Origin: Caulobacterales bacterium
GTDB taxonomy: Bacteria; Pseudomonadota; Alphaproteobacteria; Caulobacterales; Parvularculaceae
NCBI GenBank assembly: GCA_020638525.1
Contig: JACKIL010000004.1
Location: 62,001-126,000, forward strand
Direction of reading: 5' to 3'
Length of the DNA: 64,000 nt
A program made the translations under genes and the position numbers. The notes below the pieces were generated by a model. It was not told where the DNA came from. It saw only the letters and a program-made list of their open reading frames with translations, and did not search any database. Of the stretch, positions 51,492-59,850 are shown piece after piece (positions within the stretch are counted from its first letter, which is position 1; each line of letters starts with the position of its first letter).

Positions 51492-52526
51492 TCACCATTC
51501 AAGTACGACCTTACCGGACTTACCTGACCGCATGATGTCGAAACCCTTTTGAAATTCGCTTACCGGGAAGCGATGGGTGAGGATCGGTTTCAGATTCAGT
51601 CCTGCCTGAAGCAGGGCGCCCATCTTGTACCAGGTCTCGAACATGCGTCGGCCATAAATCCCTTTGATTTCGAGACCCTTAAAGATGACCTTGTCCCAGT
51701 CGATCCCGGCGCCGTTCGGCATGATGCCGAGCATGGCGATCTTGCCGCCGTGGTTCATCGTTTCCAGCATGGAGGCGAAGGCGGCCGGCACGCCTGACAT
51801 TTCAAGGCCGACATCGAAGCCTTCGGTCATGCCCAGTTCGGCCATGACGTCGCGCAGCGATTCACGGGAGACATTGACGGCGCGGCTCGCGCCCATCTTC
51901 TGGGCGAGTTCAAGCCGGAAATCGTTGACGTCGGTGATGACGACATGACGTGCGCCGACAAAGCGCGCGACCGCCGCCGCCATGATTCCGATGGGCCCTG
52001 CGCCCGTAATAAGCACGTCTTCGCCGACAAGATCGAAAGCGAGAGCCGTATGCACGGCGTTGCCGAACGGATCGAAAATCGCACCCATCTCGTCGGAGAT
52101 ATCGTCGGGCAGGCGGTAGACATTGAACGCCGGCACCGACACATATTCCGCAAAAGCGCCCGGCCGGTTGACGCCGATGCCGACTGTGTTCCGGCAGAGA
52201 TGGCGTTGGCCTGCTCGACAGTTGCGGCAATATCCGCAGGTGACATGACCTTCCGCGGAGACACGGTCGCCGATCTTCATCTTCGAATGCTCGGGATGAA
52301 CTTCCGAGCCGATCTCGACAATTTCGCCCATGAACTCATGGCCGACGGCCATCGGGACGGGGATCGTCTTCTGCGCCCACTCGTCCCAATTATAGATGTG
52401 CACGTCGGTGCCGCAGATAGCGGTCGTCTTCACCTTGATGAGGACATCGTTCGGACCGATTGCGGGGCGCGCAATGTCCGCGATCCAGATGCCTTCCTCA
52501 GGCTTGGCTTTGATCAGGGCTTTCAT
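51492..52526 (-). CDS. tdh: L-threonine 3-dehydrogenase
   Basis: The 344-residue zinc medium-chain dehydrogenase has Cys38 in AICGTDVHIYNWDEW, the GHEFMGEIVEIG zinc motif, and the four structural-zinc cysteines of TCGYCRNCRAGQRHLC. It also has the NAD fold GAGPIGIMAAAVARFVGA and a C-terminus typical of Tdh (FQKGFDIMRSGKSGKVVL). It turns threonine into 2-amino-3-ketobutyrate. No kbl (glycine C-acetyltransferase) gene follows, which is unusual. Threonine synthase is elsewhere in the window. Confidence 0.94.
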   Translation of the reverse strand: MKALIKAKPEEGIWIADIARPAIGPNDVLIKVKTTAICGTDVHIYNWDEWAQKTIPVPMAVGHEFMGEIVEIGSEVHPEHSKMKIGDRVSAEGHVTCGYCRNCRAGQRHLCRNTVGIGVNRPGAFAEYVSVPAFNVYRLPDDISDEMGAIFDPFGNAVHTALAFDLVGEDVLITGAGPIGIMAAAVARFVGARHVVITDVNDFRLELAQKMGASRAVNVSRESLRDVMAELGMTEGFDVGLEMSGVPAAFASMLETMNHGGKIAMLGIMPNGAGIDWDKVIFKGLEIKGIYGRRMFETWYKMGALLQAGLNLKPILTHRFPVSEFQKGFDIMRSGKSGKVVLEW

Positions 52527-52609
52527 GGAGGTCTCAGAAACACCGGTTGAAAAAGCTACTAATAGCCGATTGTTTCAACGATCTGAAATGGAATGCGAAA
52601 GCCCGGGGC

Positions 52610-53611
52610 CTAGTCGTTCAGAATTTTCGCCGCCTTTTGTGCAAAATACGTGATCACACCGTTCGCTCCGGCGCGGCGGATTGAGAGCAGAGTCTCCATC
52701 ATGATGCGCTCGCCGTCGATCCAGCCGTTCTGGGCGGCCGCCATGATCATCGCGTATTCGCCAGAGACCTGGAACGCGAAGGTCGGCATGGCGAATGTCT
52801 CTTTTACGCGGCGAATGATGTCGAGATAGGCGAGGGCGGGTTTCACCATCACGCTGTCTGCGCCTTCGGCGATGTCGAGGGCGACTTCGCGCAGCGCTTC
52901 GTCGCTGTTCGCCGGGTCCATCTGATAGGTTCGCTTGTCTCCCTTGAGAACGCCCGAGGAGCCGATGGCGTCGCGATAGGGACCATAGAAGCCGGAGGCG
53001 TATTTCGCCGCATAGGACATAATCTGCACGTCCATGAGGCCTTCGCTGTCAAGCCCGCGCCTTATCGCGCCAATGCGGCCATCCATCATGTCCGAGGGGG
53101 CGATGATGTCGAAACCGGCGCGCGCCTCGACCAGCGCCTGCTCGACAAGCATGTCGACAGTTTCGTCATTCAGGATGACGCCGTCTTTCATGAGACCGTC
53201 GTGCCCGTGATCCGTGTAAGGATCGAGGGCGACGTCGGCCATCAATCCGATCTCCGGAACCGCGTCCTTAATCGCCCGGGCGGCCTGGCACATGAGGTTG
53301 TCCGGGTTGAGGGCCTCCTTGGCGTCAGCGCTGCGGTCTGCCTTTCCCGTGAAGGGAAAGAGGGCGAGGGCCGGGATGCCCAGCGACTTCGCCTCCCGGG
53401 CTGCCTTCACGGCCTCGTCGACCGACAGCCGCTCTACGCCGGGCATGGACGCGACCGGCTCGCGCTCGCCTCGCCCCGCTCGCAGGACGATCGCCCAAAT
53501 GAAATCGGAGGGGGATAGGCGGGTCTCCGCGACCAGCCGGCGCGACCACTCCGCCATACGCGGGCGGCGCAGGCGAGTTTGCGGGAAACCTTGCGGAAAA
53601 GTTAATGCCAT
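52610..53611 (-). CDS. hemB: Porphobilinogen synthase (delta-aminolevulinic acid dehydratase)
   Basis: The 333-residue enzyme condenses two 5-aminolevulinates. The active-site lysine is in MVKPALAYLD and the second in LMDVQIMSYAAKYASGFYGP. Where many HemB enzymes have a zinc-cysteine site, this one reads DVALDPYTDHGHDGL with aspartates in place of cysteines. That marks the Mg2+-type, cysteine-free class. The ATG at 53611 is the best start; longer frames run upstream without ribosome-binding support. Confidence 0.96.
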   Translation of the reverse strand: MALTFPQGFPQTRLRRPRMAEWSRRLVAETRLSPSDFIWAIVLRAGRGEREPVASMPGVERLSVDEAVKAAREAKSLGIPALALFPFTGKADRSADAKEALNPDNLMCQAARAIKDAVPEIGLMADVALDPYTDHGHDGLMKDGVILNDETVDMLVEQALVEARAGFDIIAPSDMMDGRIGAIRRGLDSEGLMDVQIMSYAAKYASGFYGPYRDAIGSSGVLKGDKRTYQMDPANSDEALREVALDIAEGADSVMVKPALAYLDIIRRVKETFAMPTFAFQVSGEYAMIMAAAQNGWIDGERIMMETLLSIRRAGANGVITYFAQKAAKILND

Positions 53612-53759
53612 GGGGCGTCTCATTGCTCGATCGGCGGCGGTTCGCGCCCAATTACTGCACCGCCTAGAATTTGATTTCAAATTGAATGGCTTCGCTTAAC
53701 GGCGCTTTAGAGGTTCCCAGGATACTAAACATCAAAATCTGGTTGTGTGTGAGGCGGAC

Positions 53760-54296
53760 ATGGCGGCGTTTGAAGCGGCAAGAAAAGCGGATGTGATCGG
53801 TTATGGCGCGGGGGCGGCTTCCGGCGCTGATCGCGAAAGTGTGAAAGCCGCATATTTGCAGCTCCTGCATCTGGTGGAGCGGCTGCACCGGCAGCTCCTT
53901 GATGTCATCAAGGATGAACTTGAGCGGATCGGGCAGACGGACATCAACTCCGTGCAGGCCCTCCTGCTATACAATATCGGCGACGCTGAATTGACGCCGG
54001 GCGAGCTGCGTTCGCGCGGCCATTATCTCGGGTCGAACGTTTCCTACAATCTCAAGCAGCTCATCGATAAGGGCTATATTCGTGATCAGCGTTCAAACGT
54101 CGATCGTCGCTCGAAGCGCGTTTCGCTTACCGAGACGGGCCTTGAAGTGCGCGACCGCCTTGCAGCCCTATTCGAGCGGCAGCTTGGCTCGGTCGAGCAG
54201 GTCGGCGGCGTCGATTTTGGTCTGATGGAATATACGAACAAGGCTCTGCAGCGTCTTGAACGCTTCTGGGCCGATCAGGTTCGCTTCCGCCTATAG
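53760..54296 (+). CDS. MarR family transcriptional regulator (LdtR-like)
   Basis: The 178-residue protein has a MarR winged helix at about 70-130 (LTPGELRSRGHYLGSNVSYNLKQLIDKGYI, with DRRSKRVSLTETG as the wing). It is preceded by a long helix and followed by a C-terminal dimerisation helix. It resembles the LdtR branch of alphaproteobacterial MarR proteins, which control L,D-transpeptidase and stress genes. It faces a MucR-type gene across a strong bidirectional terminator. Confidence 0.88.
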   Translation: MAAFEAARKADVIGYGAGAASGADRESVKAAYLQLLHLVERLHRQLLDVIKDELERIGQTDINSVQALLLYNIGDAELTPGELRSRGHYLGSNVSYNLKQLIDKGYIRDQRSNVDRRSKRVSLTETGLEVRDRLAALFERQLGSVEQVGGVDFGLMEYTNKALQRLERFWADQVRFRL

Positions 54297-54340
54297 GCGG
54301 ACGACTGACACGATTGCGCGTAAAGTCAGGGGACGAAGAA

Positions 54341-54375
54341 GGGCGATTCTTTTCAAAAGAATCGCCCTTGCTTTT
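54341..54375. terminator. Bidirectional terminator between marR and mucR
   Basis: GGGCGATTCTTTT and AAAAGAATCGCCC form a perfect 13-base stem around a single C, followed by a T-rich run. It ends both convergent genes. Confidence 0.85.
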
Positions 54376-54405
54376 GTCTCGAAACTGGAGTTTCCAGCGC
54401 GCGCG

Positions 54406-54891
54406 TTAAGCGGCTTTTGAAGCCGGCCGTCCGCGGCGCTTTGCGGACTTCTTTGCGGGGGCTGCCTTGCGCGTCGTGCCGAGGCGCGCAGTGCCAAGCC
54501 CGATGTCTTTTGCGAATTGCGAACGCCGTTTGGCGTAGTTCGGCGCGACCATCGGATAGTCTGCCGGCAGGCCCCATTTGCGCCGATAATCTTCCGGCGA
54601 CAGATTATAATGGGTGCGAAGATAGCGTTTGAGCATCTTCAGCTTCTTCCCGTCTTCAAGGCAGATGATGTAGTCGGGCGTGATCGATTTCTTCACGTTG
54701 ATCGCCGGCTCTTGGCTGCCTGCGCTGGCGGTGCCGCCCTTGGCGAGCGCGCGAACTGCGTCGTGTACGTCCTGTAGCAAAGCCGGAAGTTTGTCCGCCG
54801 CGACGGCATTGTTGCTGACAAACGCCGCGACTATCTCCGTGGCCAGATGCAGCGTTTCGGCCGCATCTAGTTCGGTCCTTTCTGAAGTCAT
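54406..54891 (-). CDS. mucR: MucR/Ros-family zinc-finger regulator
   Basis: The 161-residue protein has the MucR core TPDYIICLEDGKKLKMLKR, then YLRTHYNLSPEDYRRKWGLPADYP, with Cys77, Asp80 and His94 as likely zinc ligands (the second Cys position is Asp, as in most MucR proteins). Upstream of it is a helical N-terminus. The C-terminal tail AKKSAKRRGRPASKAA resembles an AT-hook (RGRP). MucR proteins repress many envelope, exopolysaccharide and cell-cycle genes in alphaproteobacteria. The downstream ATG is chosen over an upstream one lacking a ribosome-binding site. Confidence 0.93.
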   Translation of the reverse strand: MTSERTELDAAETLHLATEIVAAFVSNNAVAADKLPALLQDVHDAVRALAKGGTASAGSQEPAINVKKSITPDYIICLEDGKKLKMLKRYLRTHYNLSPEDYRRKWGLPADYPMVAPNYAKRRSQFAKDIGLGTARLGTTRKAAPAKKSAKRRGRPASKAA

Positions 54892-54979
54892 GGTGGTAGT
54901 CTCCCGAAACAAGCGTTAGAGCCGTGGGGCACGGCTCTGAACGGCCAATGTTAATTGGTCGTTTCACCACGCGTTTTCA

Positions 54980-55000
54980 TTGCCGCATCAGATGCGGCAA
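54980..55000. promoter_or_regulatory. Inverted repeat upstream of mucR
   Basis: TTGCCGCATC and GATGCGGCAA face each other across one base. It lies 89 bases upstream of the mucR start. It could be an operator or a leader hairpin; no T-run follows on either strand. Confidence 0.45.
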
Positions 55001-55050
55001 GCCCTATAGAAAACGAAAGCCGCGGTGATCTTCATCAGATACGTCGCAAA

Positions 55051-55064
55051 TTGATAGAGATCAA
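55051..55064. promoter_or_regulatory. FNR/FixK-type box (TTGATAGAGATCAA)
   Basis: A perfect TTGAT-N4-ATCAA box, the consensus for FNR, FixK and Anr. It lies between divergent mucR (160 bases away) and glyA (287 bases away). A Crp/Fnr protein with matching recognition residues is encoded 3.6 kb downstream. Confidence 0.68.
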
Positions 55065-55350
55065 GTTTCCTCTAAATTCAGTCTTCCTTGAATTTATTGA
55101 CCCGCTCTGCGAACAATTACCGCATCCTGATTCGTTGCGCTGGGATCGTCCGCGTCCGAACGAGCTTTGGTGCGCTGGCGTCGCGAGGGGCAGGGCCGCC
55201 AGTCAACCGCGAAAGCGCCGGAATCCGCCATTTTTCCAGAATCCGCCTGCGTGACGCCGGCGCATTGCGGCTCTCGGTGACGGCGCGTATACCCTCCCGG
55301 CGGAGGGCCCGGAGCCCATCGAATTGTGATAGGAAACTAGGAAGTATAGC
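55065..55350. other. Non-coding leader of glyA
   Basis: No protein-like frame or RNA motif is recognisable in these 286 bases. The length leaves room for a small RNA or a leader controlled by the FNR-type box, but nothing supports it directly. Confidence 0.4.
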
Positions 55351-56640
55351 ATGAGCGCGACTGCCTCTCGTACCGCAACGCCTTTCCCGAATCAGTCGCT
55401 GCCAGAGGCTGATCCGGATGTTTTCGCCGCGATCGGCCGTGAGCTGAGCCGTCAGCAGCATCAGATCGAACTCATCGCCTCCGAGAACATCGTCTCGCGC
55501 GCCGTGCTTGAGGCGCAGGGCTCTGTTCTTACGAACAAATACGCCGAAGGCTATCCGGGCAAGCGCTACTATGGCGGATGCGAATTCGTCGATGAAGTCG
55601 AGAACATGGCGATCTCCAGAGCCTGCAAGCTCTTCAATTGCGCAGAGGCGCTGGTGCAGCCGCACTCGGGAAGCCAGGCGAACCAGACGGTGTTCATGGC
55701 GCTCATGCAGCCCGGCGACACCTTCCTCGGCATGGACTTGTCTGCAGGCGGCCACCTTACGCATGGCGGCAAGGCAAACCAGTCCGGTAAATGGTTTAAC
55801 GCGGTTCACTACGGAGTCCGTCGCGACGACCATCGCATCGATTATGACGATGTCGCCCGGATGGCCGACCAGCATAAGCCGAAAGTCATTGTCGCCGGCG
55901 GAAGCGCTTATTCGCGCATCATCGACTTCAAGAAATTCCGCGAAATCGCCGATTCCGTTGGCGCAGCGCTGATGGTCGACATGGCGCATTTCGCCGGCCT
56001 CGTCGCTGGCGGGGCCTATCCCAATCCGCTCGATCATGCGCATGTCGTGACGACGACGACGCACAAAACCCTGCGGGGGCCGCGCGGCGGCATGGTGCTG
56101 ACGAACGATGGCGAACTCGCGAAAAAACTTCGTTCGGCGCTCTTCCCTGGCATTCAAGGCGGTCCGCTCATGCATGTTATCGCAGCGAAAGCGGTCGCCT
56201 TCGGCGAGGCGCTTGAGCCTTCGTTCAAGTCCTATGCGCGCGAAGTCATCGACAATGCGCAGGCGCTTGCGAGCGGGCTCGTCGAGGCCGGCTACGCCAT
56301 CGCGTCAGGCGGGACTGACACCCATCTTGCTCTCATCGACCTTCGGCCCAAGGGCGTAAAGGGTAACGCCGCCGAACAAAGTCTCGAGCGGGCGGGGATC
56401 ACCTGCAACAAGAATGGCGTGCCGTTCGATCCGGAGAAGCCGACCATCACCTCGGGGATCCGGGTCGGCTCGCCGGCTTGCACCACGCGGGGCTTCGGCG
56501 TCGCCGAATTCCGCGAAGTCGCCGAGCTTATGGCGGAAGTGCTCGACGGCCTCTCCAAAGGGGGCGACAATACCGCTTGCGAGAAGGACGTTTTGGGACG
56601 CGTAAAGACCCTGACGGGGCGGTTCCCGATTTACCAGTAG
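55351..56640 (+). CDS. glyA: Serine hydroxymethyltransferase
   Basis: This enzyme makes glycine and methylene-tetrahydrofolate from serine. The 429-residue product has IELIASENIVSRAVLEAQGS, KYAEGYPGKRYYGGCEFVD, the cofactor segments HSGSQANQTVFMAL and DMAHFAGLVAGG, and the PLP lysine Lys239 in TTTTHKTLRGPRGG. It heads the cluster glyA-nrdR-nusB-thiL and is separated from mucR by a 459-base gap carrying the FNR-type box. Confidence 0.97.
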   Translation: MSATASRTATPFPNQSLPEADPDVFAAIGRELSRQQHQIELIASENIVSRAVLEAQGSVLTNKYAEGYPGKRYYGGCEFVDEVENMAISRACKLFNCAEALVQPHSGSQANQTVFMALMQPGDTFLGMDLSAGGHLTHGGKANQSGKWFNAVHYGVRRDDHRIDYDDVARMADQHKPKVIVAGGSAYSRIIDFKKFREIADSVGAALMVDMAHFAGLVAGGAYPNPLDHAHVVTTTTHKTLRGPRGGMVLTNDGELAKKLRSALFPGIQGGPLMHVIAAKAVAFGEALEPSFKSYAREVIDNAQALASGLVEAGYAIASGGTDTHLALIDLRPKGVKGNAAEQSLERAGITCNKNGVPFDPEKPTITSGIRVGSPACTTRGFGVAEFREVAELMAEVLDGLSKGGDNTACEKDVLGRVKTLTGRFPIYQ

Positions 56641-56670
56641 GTTTCCAATCAAGCCTGATGGATGAATGCG

Positions 56671-57153
56671 ATGCGCTGTCCGTTCTGCGGATGTGACGAT
56701 ACGCAAGTGAAGGATTCCCGTGCGGCCGAGGATGGCTCGTCCATCCGCCGGCGGCGTCAGTGCGGGGCGTGTGGCGCGCGTTTCACCACGTTCGAGCGTG
56801 TCCAGCTGCGCGAACTGATCGTGGTGAAGAGCTCGGGGCGGAAGGTCGCGTTCGACCGGGACAAGCTGATGCGGTCCGTCCAGGTGGCGCTGAGAAAGCG
56901 CAATGTCGATCCGGAGCGCGTCGAACAGATGGTCACGGGGATCACGCGCCGCCTTGAGGCGATGGGGGATGCGGAGATCGACTCAAAGCTCATTGGCGAA
57001 CTCGTGATGGAGGGCCTCGCCAATCTCGATGACGTCGCTTATGTGCGGTACGCGTCGGTCTACAAGAACTTCCGCGAAGCGCGGGACTTCGAGCAATTCC
57101 TCGACGGTATTAACGAACACGAGCGGGATGAATCCGCCGACAGTTCGTCGTGA
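56671..57153 (+). CDS. nrdR: Transcriptional repressor NrdR
   Basis: NrdR represses ribonucleotide reductase genes through an ATP/dATP-binding cone. The 160-residue product has the zinc ribbon Cys3-X2-Cys6 ... Cys31-X2-Cys34 (MRCPFCGCDD and CGACGARFTTFE) and an ATP-cone with LIVVKSSGRKVAFDRDKLMRSV and ASVYKNFREARDFEQF. The ATG giving MRCPFC is preferred to one three codons upstream. It lies between glyA and nusB on the same strand. Confidence 0.97.
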   Translation: MRCPFCGCDDTQVKDSRAAEDGSSIRRRRQCGACGARFTTFERVQLRELIVVKSSGRKVAFDRDKLMRSVQVALRKRNVDPERVEQMVTGITRRLEAMGDAEIDSKLIGELVMEGLANLDDVAYVRYASVYKNFREARDFEQFLDGINEHERDESADSSS

Positions 57154-57163
57154 AGCGTAAGTG

Positions 57164-57637
57164 ATGCAGCAAACAGAAAACAGAGCCCGTACAGCGGCGC
57201 GTCTCGCCGCGGTCCAGGCGTTATACCAAATGGAAGCGACGGGCCTTGGCGTTGACGCTGTCATCCGCGAGTTCGTCGCGCATCGTCTCGGGACCGAGAT
57301 TGAAGGCGCGGCGATACATGATGCAGATGCGGACTTTTTTGCAGACGTCACTCGCGGCGTTGTCGAAAGTCAGCGGCGCATCGACCCTTACATCGAGCGA
57401 CAGCTCGCCAAGAATTGGAAGCTCTCGCGGCTGGATGCGACGGCGCGCGCGATCTTGCGCGCCGGCCTCTTCGAGCTGATTATGCGGGCGGATGTGCCTT
57501 ATCGTGTGGTGATCGACGAGTATGTCGAGATCGCCAAGGCCTTTTTTGGAGAAGGCGATGAGCCGCGGTTCATCAACGCCGTCCTCGACGCAGCTGCGCA
57601 AGACGCCAGACCCGGCGAATTCGAGCAGCGTGTCTGA
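57164..57637 (+). CDS. nusB: Transcription antitermination factor NusB
   Basis: The 157-residue all-helical protein starts RTAARLAAVQALYQMEATG and ends with VDEYVEIAKAFFGEG-type segment IDEYVEIAKAFFGEGDEPRFINAVLDA, in line with NusB, which with NusE binds boxA RNA. The ATG follows a GTG in frame; the ATG is chosen. Its stop codon overlaps the thiL start. Confidence 0.93.
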   Translation: MQQTENRARTAARLAAVQALYQMEATGLGVDAVIREFVAHRLGTEIEGAAIHDADADFFADVTRGVVESQRRIDPYIERQLAKNWKLSRLDATARAILRAGLFELIMRADVPYRVVIDEYVEIAKAFFGEGDEPRFINAVLDAAAQDARPGEFEQRV

Positions 57638-58622
57638 AGGCGAGTTTGCGATTATCCGGGAAATATTCGCGCCATTGGCGGCGAATGCGAGCGGCGCATT
57701 CGCGCTGACGGATGACGCCGCCATCGTCAGCGGCGGCGACCACGTCGTGACCGCCGACATGATGGTCGCGGGCGTGCATTTCCGGAAAAGCGATCCGCTC
57801 GATCTCGTCGCCCGCAAGCTGTTGCGCGTAAACCTGTCGGATCTCGCTGCCAAAGGCGCCAAGCCGAGCGGCTATATCCTGACATGCGCCTGGCCGCGCT
57901 CGGCGAAGCGAGCGGACATTGCTCTCTTTGCGGAAGGGTTGGCGGCAGATCAGGAAACGTATCGCATTGCGCTGTTCGGCGGGGATACGACGCGCCATGC
58001 GGCGGCGGACGCGCCGCTCACAGTCTCTGCAACGTTCTTCGGCGCAGCGCCGCGTCAGGGCATGGTGCGGCGCGCAGGCGCGACGGCCGGCGATGACGTG
58101 TACGTCAGCGGCACAATCGGCGATGCGCGTCTCGGCTTGGAGGCGCTGGAAAAGCGCGTGAAGTTTTCGCCAGCAGATCGAACCTATTTCGCTGGGCGAT
58201 ATCACTTGCCGGAGCCGCGCGTCACGCTTGGCGGCGCTCTCTCGGGTTTTGCGAGCGCGGCGATTGACGTGTCCGACGGGCTTGTCGCCGATGCTGGCCA
58301 TATCGCCGAGACGAGTGGGTGCGCGATTTCAATCAACGCCGCCGCGATTCCGCTTTCGGAACAGGCGAAGCGCTGGCTTGAGAAGCAGGAAGATCGGGCC
58401 ATCGCTCTAGCGTTCCTTGCGACGGGCGGGGACGATTACGAAATTCTCTTCACGGCTTCACCGCGCGCGCGGCGCGCGATCGAGATGGCGTCGACCGTTT
58501 CGAAAACGCCGGTGGCGAGGATCGGCAGCGTCGGGAAAGGCTCGGGCGTCACATTCCTGGGCCCCGATGGTGAGACGATCGAGCTCGCGGCAGGCGGTTT
58601 CGACCATTTCATGCAAGGTTGA
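57630..58622 (+). CDS. thiL: Thiamine-monophosphate kinase
   Basis: This enzyme phosphorylates thiamine monophosphate to the diphosphate. The 330-residue product starts SEGEFAIIREIFAPLA and has TDDAAIVSGG, VTADMMVAGVHF, NLSDLAAKGAKP, LFGGDTTR and AIDVSDGLVADAGHIAE, all ThiL motifs. The GTG start overlaps the nusB stop. An ATG 72 bases upstream with a GGAGAAGG would add a nusB-shadow N-terminus and is less likely. It is last in the cluster. Confidence 0.93.
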   Translation: MSEGEFAIIREIFAPLAANASGAFALTDDAAIVSGGDHVVTADMMVAGVHFRKSDPLDLVARKLLRVNLSDLAAKGAKPSGYILTCAWPRSAKRADIALFAEGLAADQETYRIALFGGDTTRHAAADAPLTVSATFFGAAPRQGMVRRAGATAGDDVYVSGTIGDARLGLEALEKRVKFSPADRTYFAGRYHLPEPRVTLGGALSGFASAAIDVSDGLVADAGHIAETSGCAISINAAAIPLSEQAKRWLEKQEDRAIALAFLATGGDDYEILFTASPRARRAIEMASTVSKTPVARIGSVGKGSGVTFLGPDGETIELAAGGFDHFMQG

Positions 58623-58631
58623 CCCGAAGCG

Positions 58632-59312
58632 CTACTCGTTCCTCCCGCCAGAGCGGAGTCTTTCGAGGCGTGGACGATCGACGAGAGTGATCCGTTTCGG
58701 GGCGCTTGAGATAAGTCCTTGGCTGGCAAGATTACGCAGCAAGCGTGAAATGACTTCGCGTATGGTGCCGAGGTGGCTTGCGATCGTTTCCTGCGTCATT
58801 GAAACGACGCCAGCCTCATCGGCATGGCTGAGTAATAGCAAGATCAGCCGTTCTTCTAGGGGCAATCGCATCGCTTGCTCCAGGAGAGTGAGGAGGGAGA
58901 AGACTCGTTCCGAGAGCTGATCGAAGACGAAACGCTGGACGCAGGCCTCGTTTGAGAAGAGGTCCCGGAATGCCGCTCCCGAAATGCTGATGACGTTGGC
59001 GCCAGCGTCGCTCGCGCAGGCCCAGGCGGGATATTTAAACTCCGTGAACAGACAATTGAGCGCGAGAATGCAGCTTTCGCCGCTCTCAATCCAGTAGAGC
59101 GTTCCCTCGCGCCCATCCGGGCCGATATAATAGACCCTGATCGTTCCCGACGAGACGAAGTAAACGCCGCCCACTTCATCGCCCGGACGCAAGATGTCAG
59201 CATGCGGCGCATATTCGCTCTGCGTCGCCTCAGCGAGAAATTTATGCGCCGCTGCGGCTGATATTTCGCCAAGGAAGGGGACGGCGGAAGCAAGTTTAGC
59301 GTTGGGGTCCAT
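58632..59312 (-). CDS. Crp/Fnr family transcriptional regulator
   Basis: The 226-residue protein has an N-terminal cyclic-nucleotide-binding-type domain (about 10-125) and a C-terminal Crp helix-turn-helix. The recognition helix TIREVISRLLRNL has the E-X2-S-R pattern used by FNR, FixK and DNR for TTGAT-N4-ATCAA. There is no N-terminal FNR-like four-cysteine cluster; cysteines in SCILALNCLF are the only obvious sensor candidates. It lies 22 bases downstream of the DUF4242 gene and is probably cotranscribed with it. Confidence 0.9.
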   Translation of the reverse strand: MDPNAKLASAVPFLGEISAAAAHKFLAEATQSEYAPHADILRPGDEVGGVYFVSSGTIRVYYIGPDGREGTLYWIESGESCILALNCLFTEFKYPAWACASDAGANVISISGAAFRDLFSNEACVQRFVFDQLSERVFSLLTLLEQAMRLPLEERLILLLLSHADEAGVVSMTQETIASHLGTIREVISRLLRNLASQGLISSAPKRITLVDRPRLERLRSGGRNE

Positions 59313-59334
59313 TCTTCCGCCGTCCCTTCATTCG

Positions 59335-59640
59335 TCATGCTGCGCTTGTTAGTGCGAAGAGCGCGTCCGGCGACGCGGTCGAGATCTCAGTGATGGAATC
59401 GAAAGGCAATCCTACTCTTTCATGGGCGCGGCGCACTGCTTCCGCATCGGGCGCCATGGTGACGCAGAACGCCCTGCCTTCTCCAAGGCCGACATGGATG
59501 CGAAGGCTGACAACGCCTTCTGCGGCGCATGCAGCCTGATATTTTTCATAGAAGCCGGTGAAGTCTTCCTTTGAGATGCCGGCGGGGAATGTGCCTTTCG
59601 CAGAGTCGTGGGTGTCGATGAAATATCTCATCTTGCGCAT
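59335..59640 (-). CDS. DUF4242 / nickel-binding-type small protein
   Basis: The 101-residue protein matches the DUF4242 family (related to the nickel-binding protein SCO4226): MRYFIDTHDSAKGTFP with the His-Asp pair, YQAACAAEGVVSLRIHVGLGEGRAFCVTMAPDAEAVRRAHE. It is cytosolic. GAGGAG is seven bases before the start. It precedes the Crp/Fnr gene, so the two are one unit. Metal binding is family knowledge, not shown here. Confidence 0.82.
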   Translation of the reverse strand: MRKMRYFIDTHDSAKGTFPAGISKEDFTGFYEKYQAACAAEGVVSLRIHVGLGEGRAFCVTMAPDAEAVRRAHERVGLPFDSITEISTASPDALFALTSAA

Positions 59641-59850
59641 CTGGTGCTCCTCAGATTTTTCCCGGCGGAAATGCTCGGGAAGCGAGGGCGTAAAACGCTA
59701 TTTCGCGAGCATTTTCTGGAGCAAAAGTCACACTCGGCGTGTCCTGGGCGGGGCGCCGGCGGCAGGCGCGTTCCGGGCGCTTCCGGCCCGGCGCGAGGTT
59801 TGTCATTTGAAAATTACTGGGTTAAGGTTAACGCACAATCGGAGGGGAGC

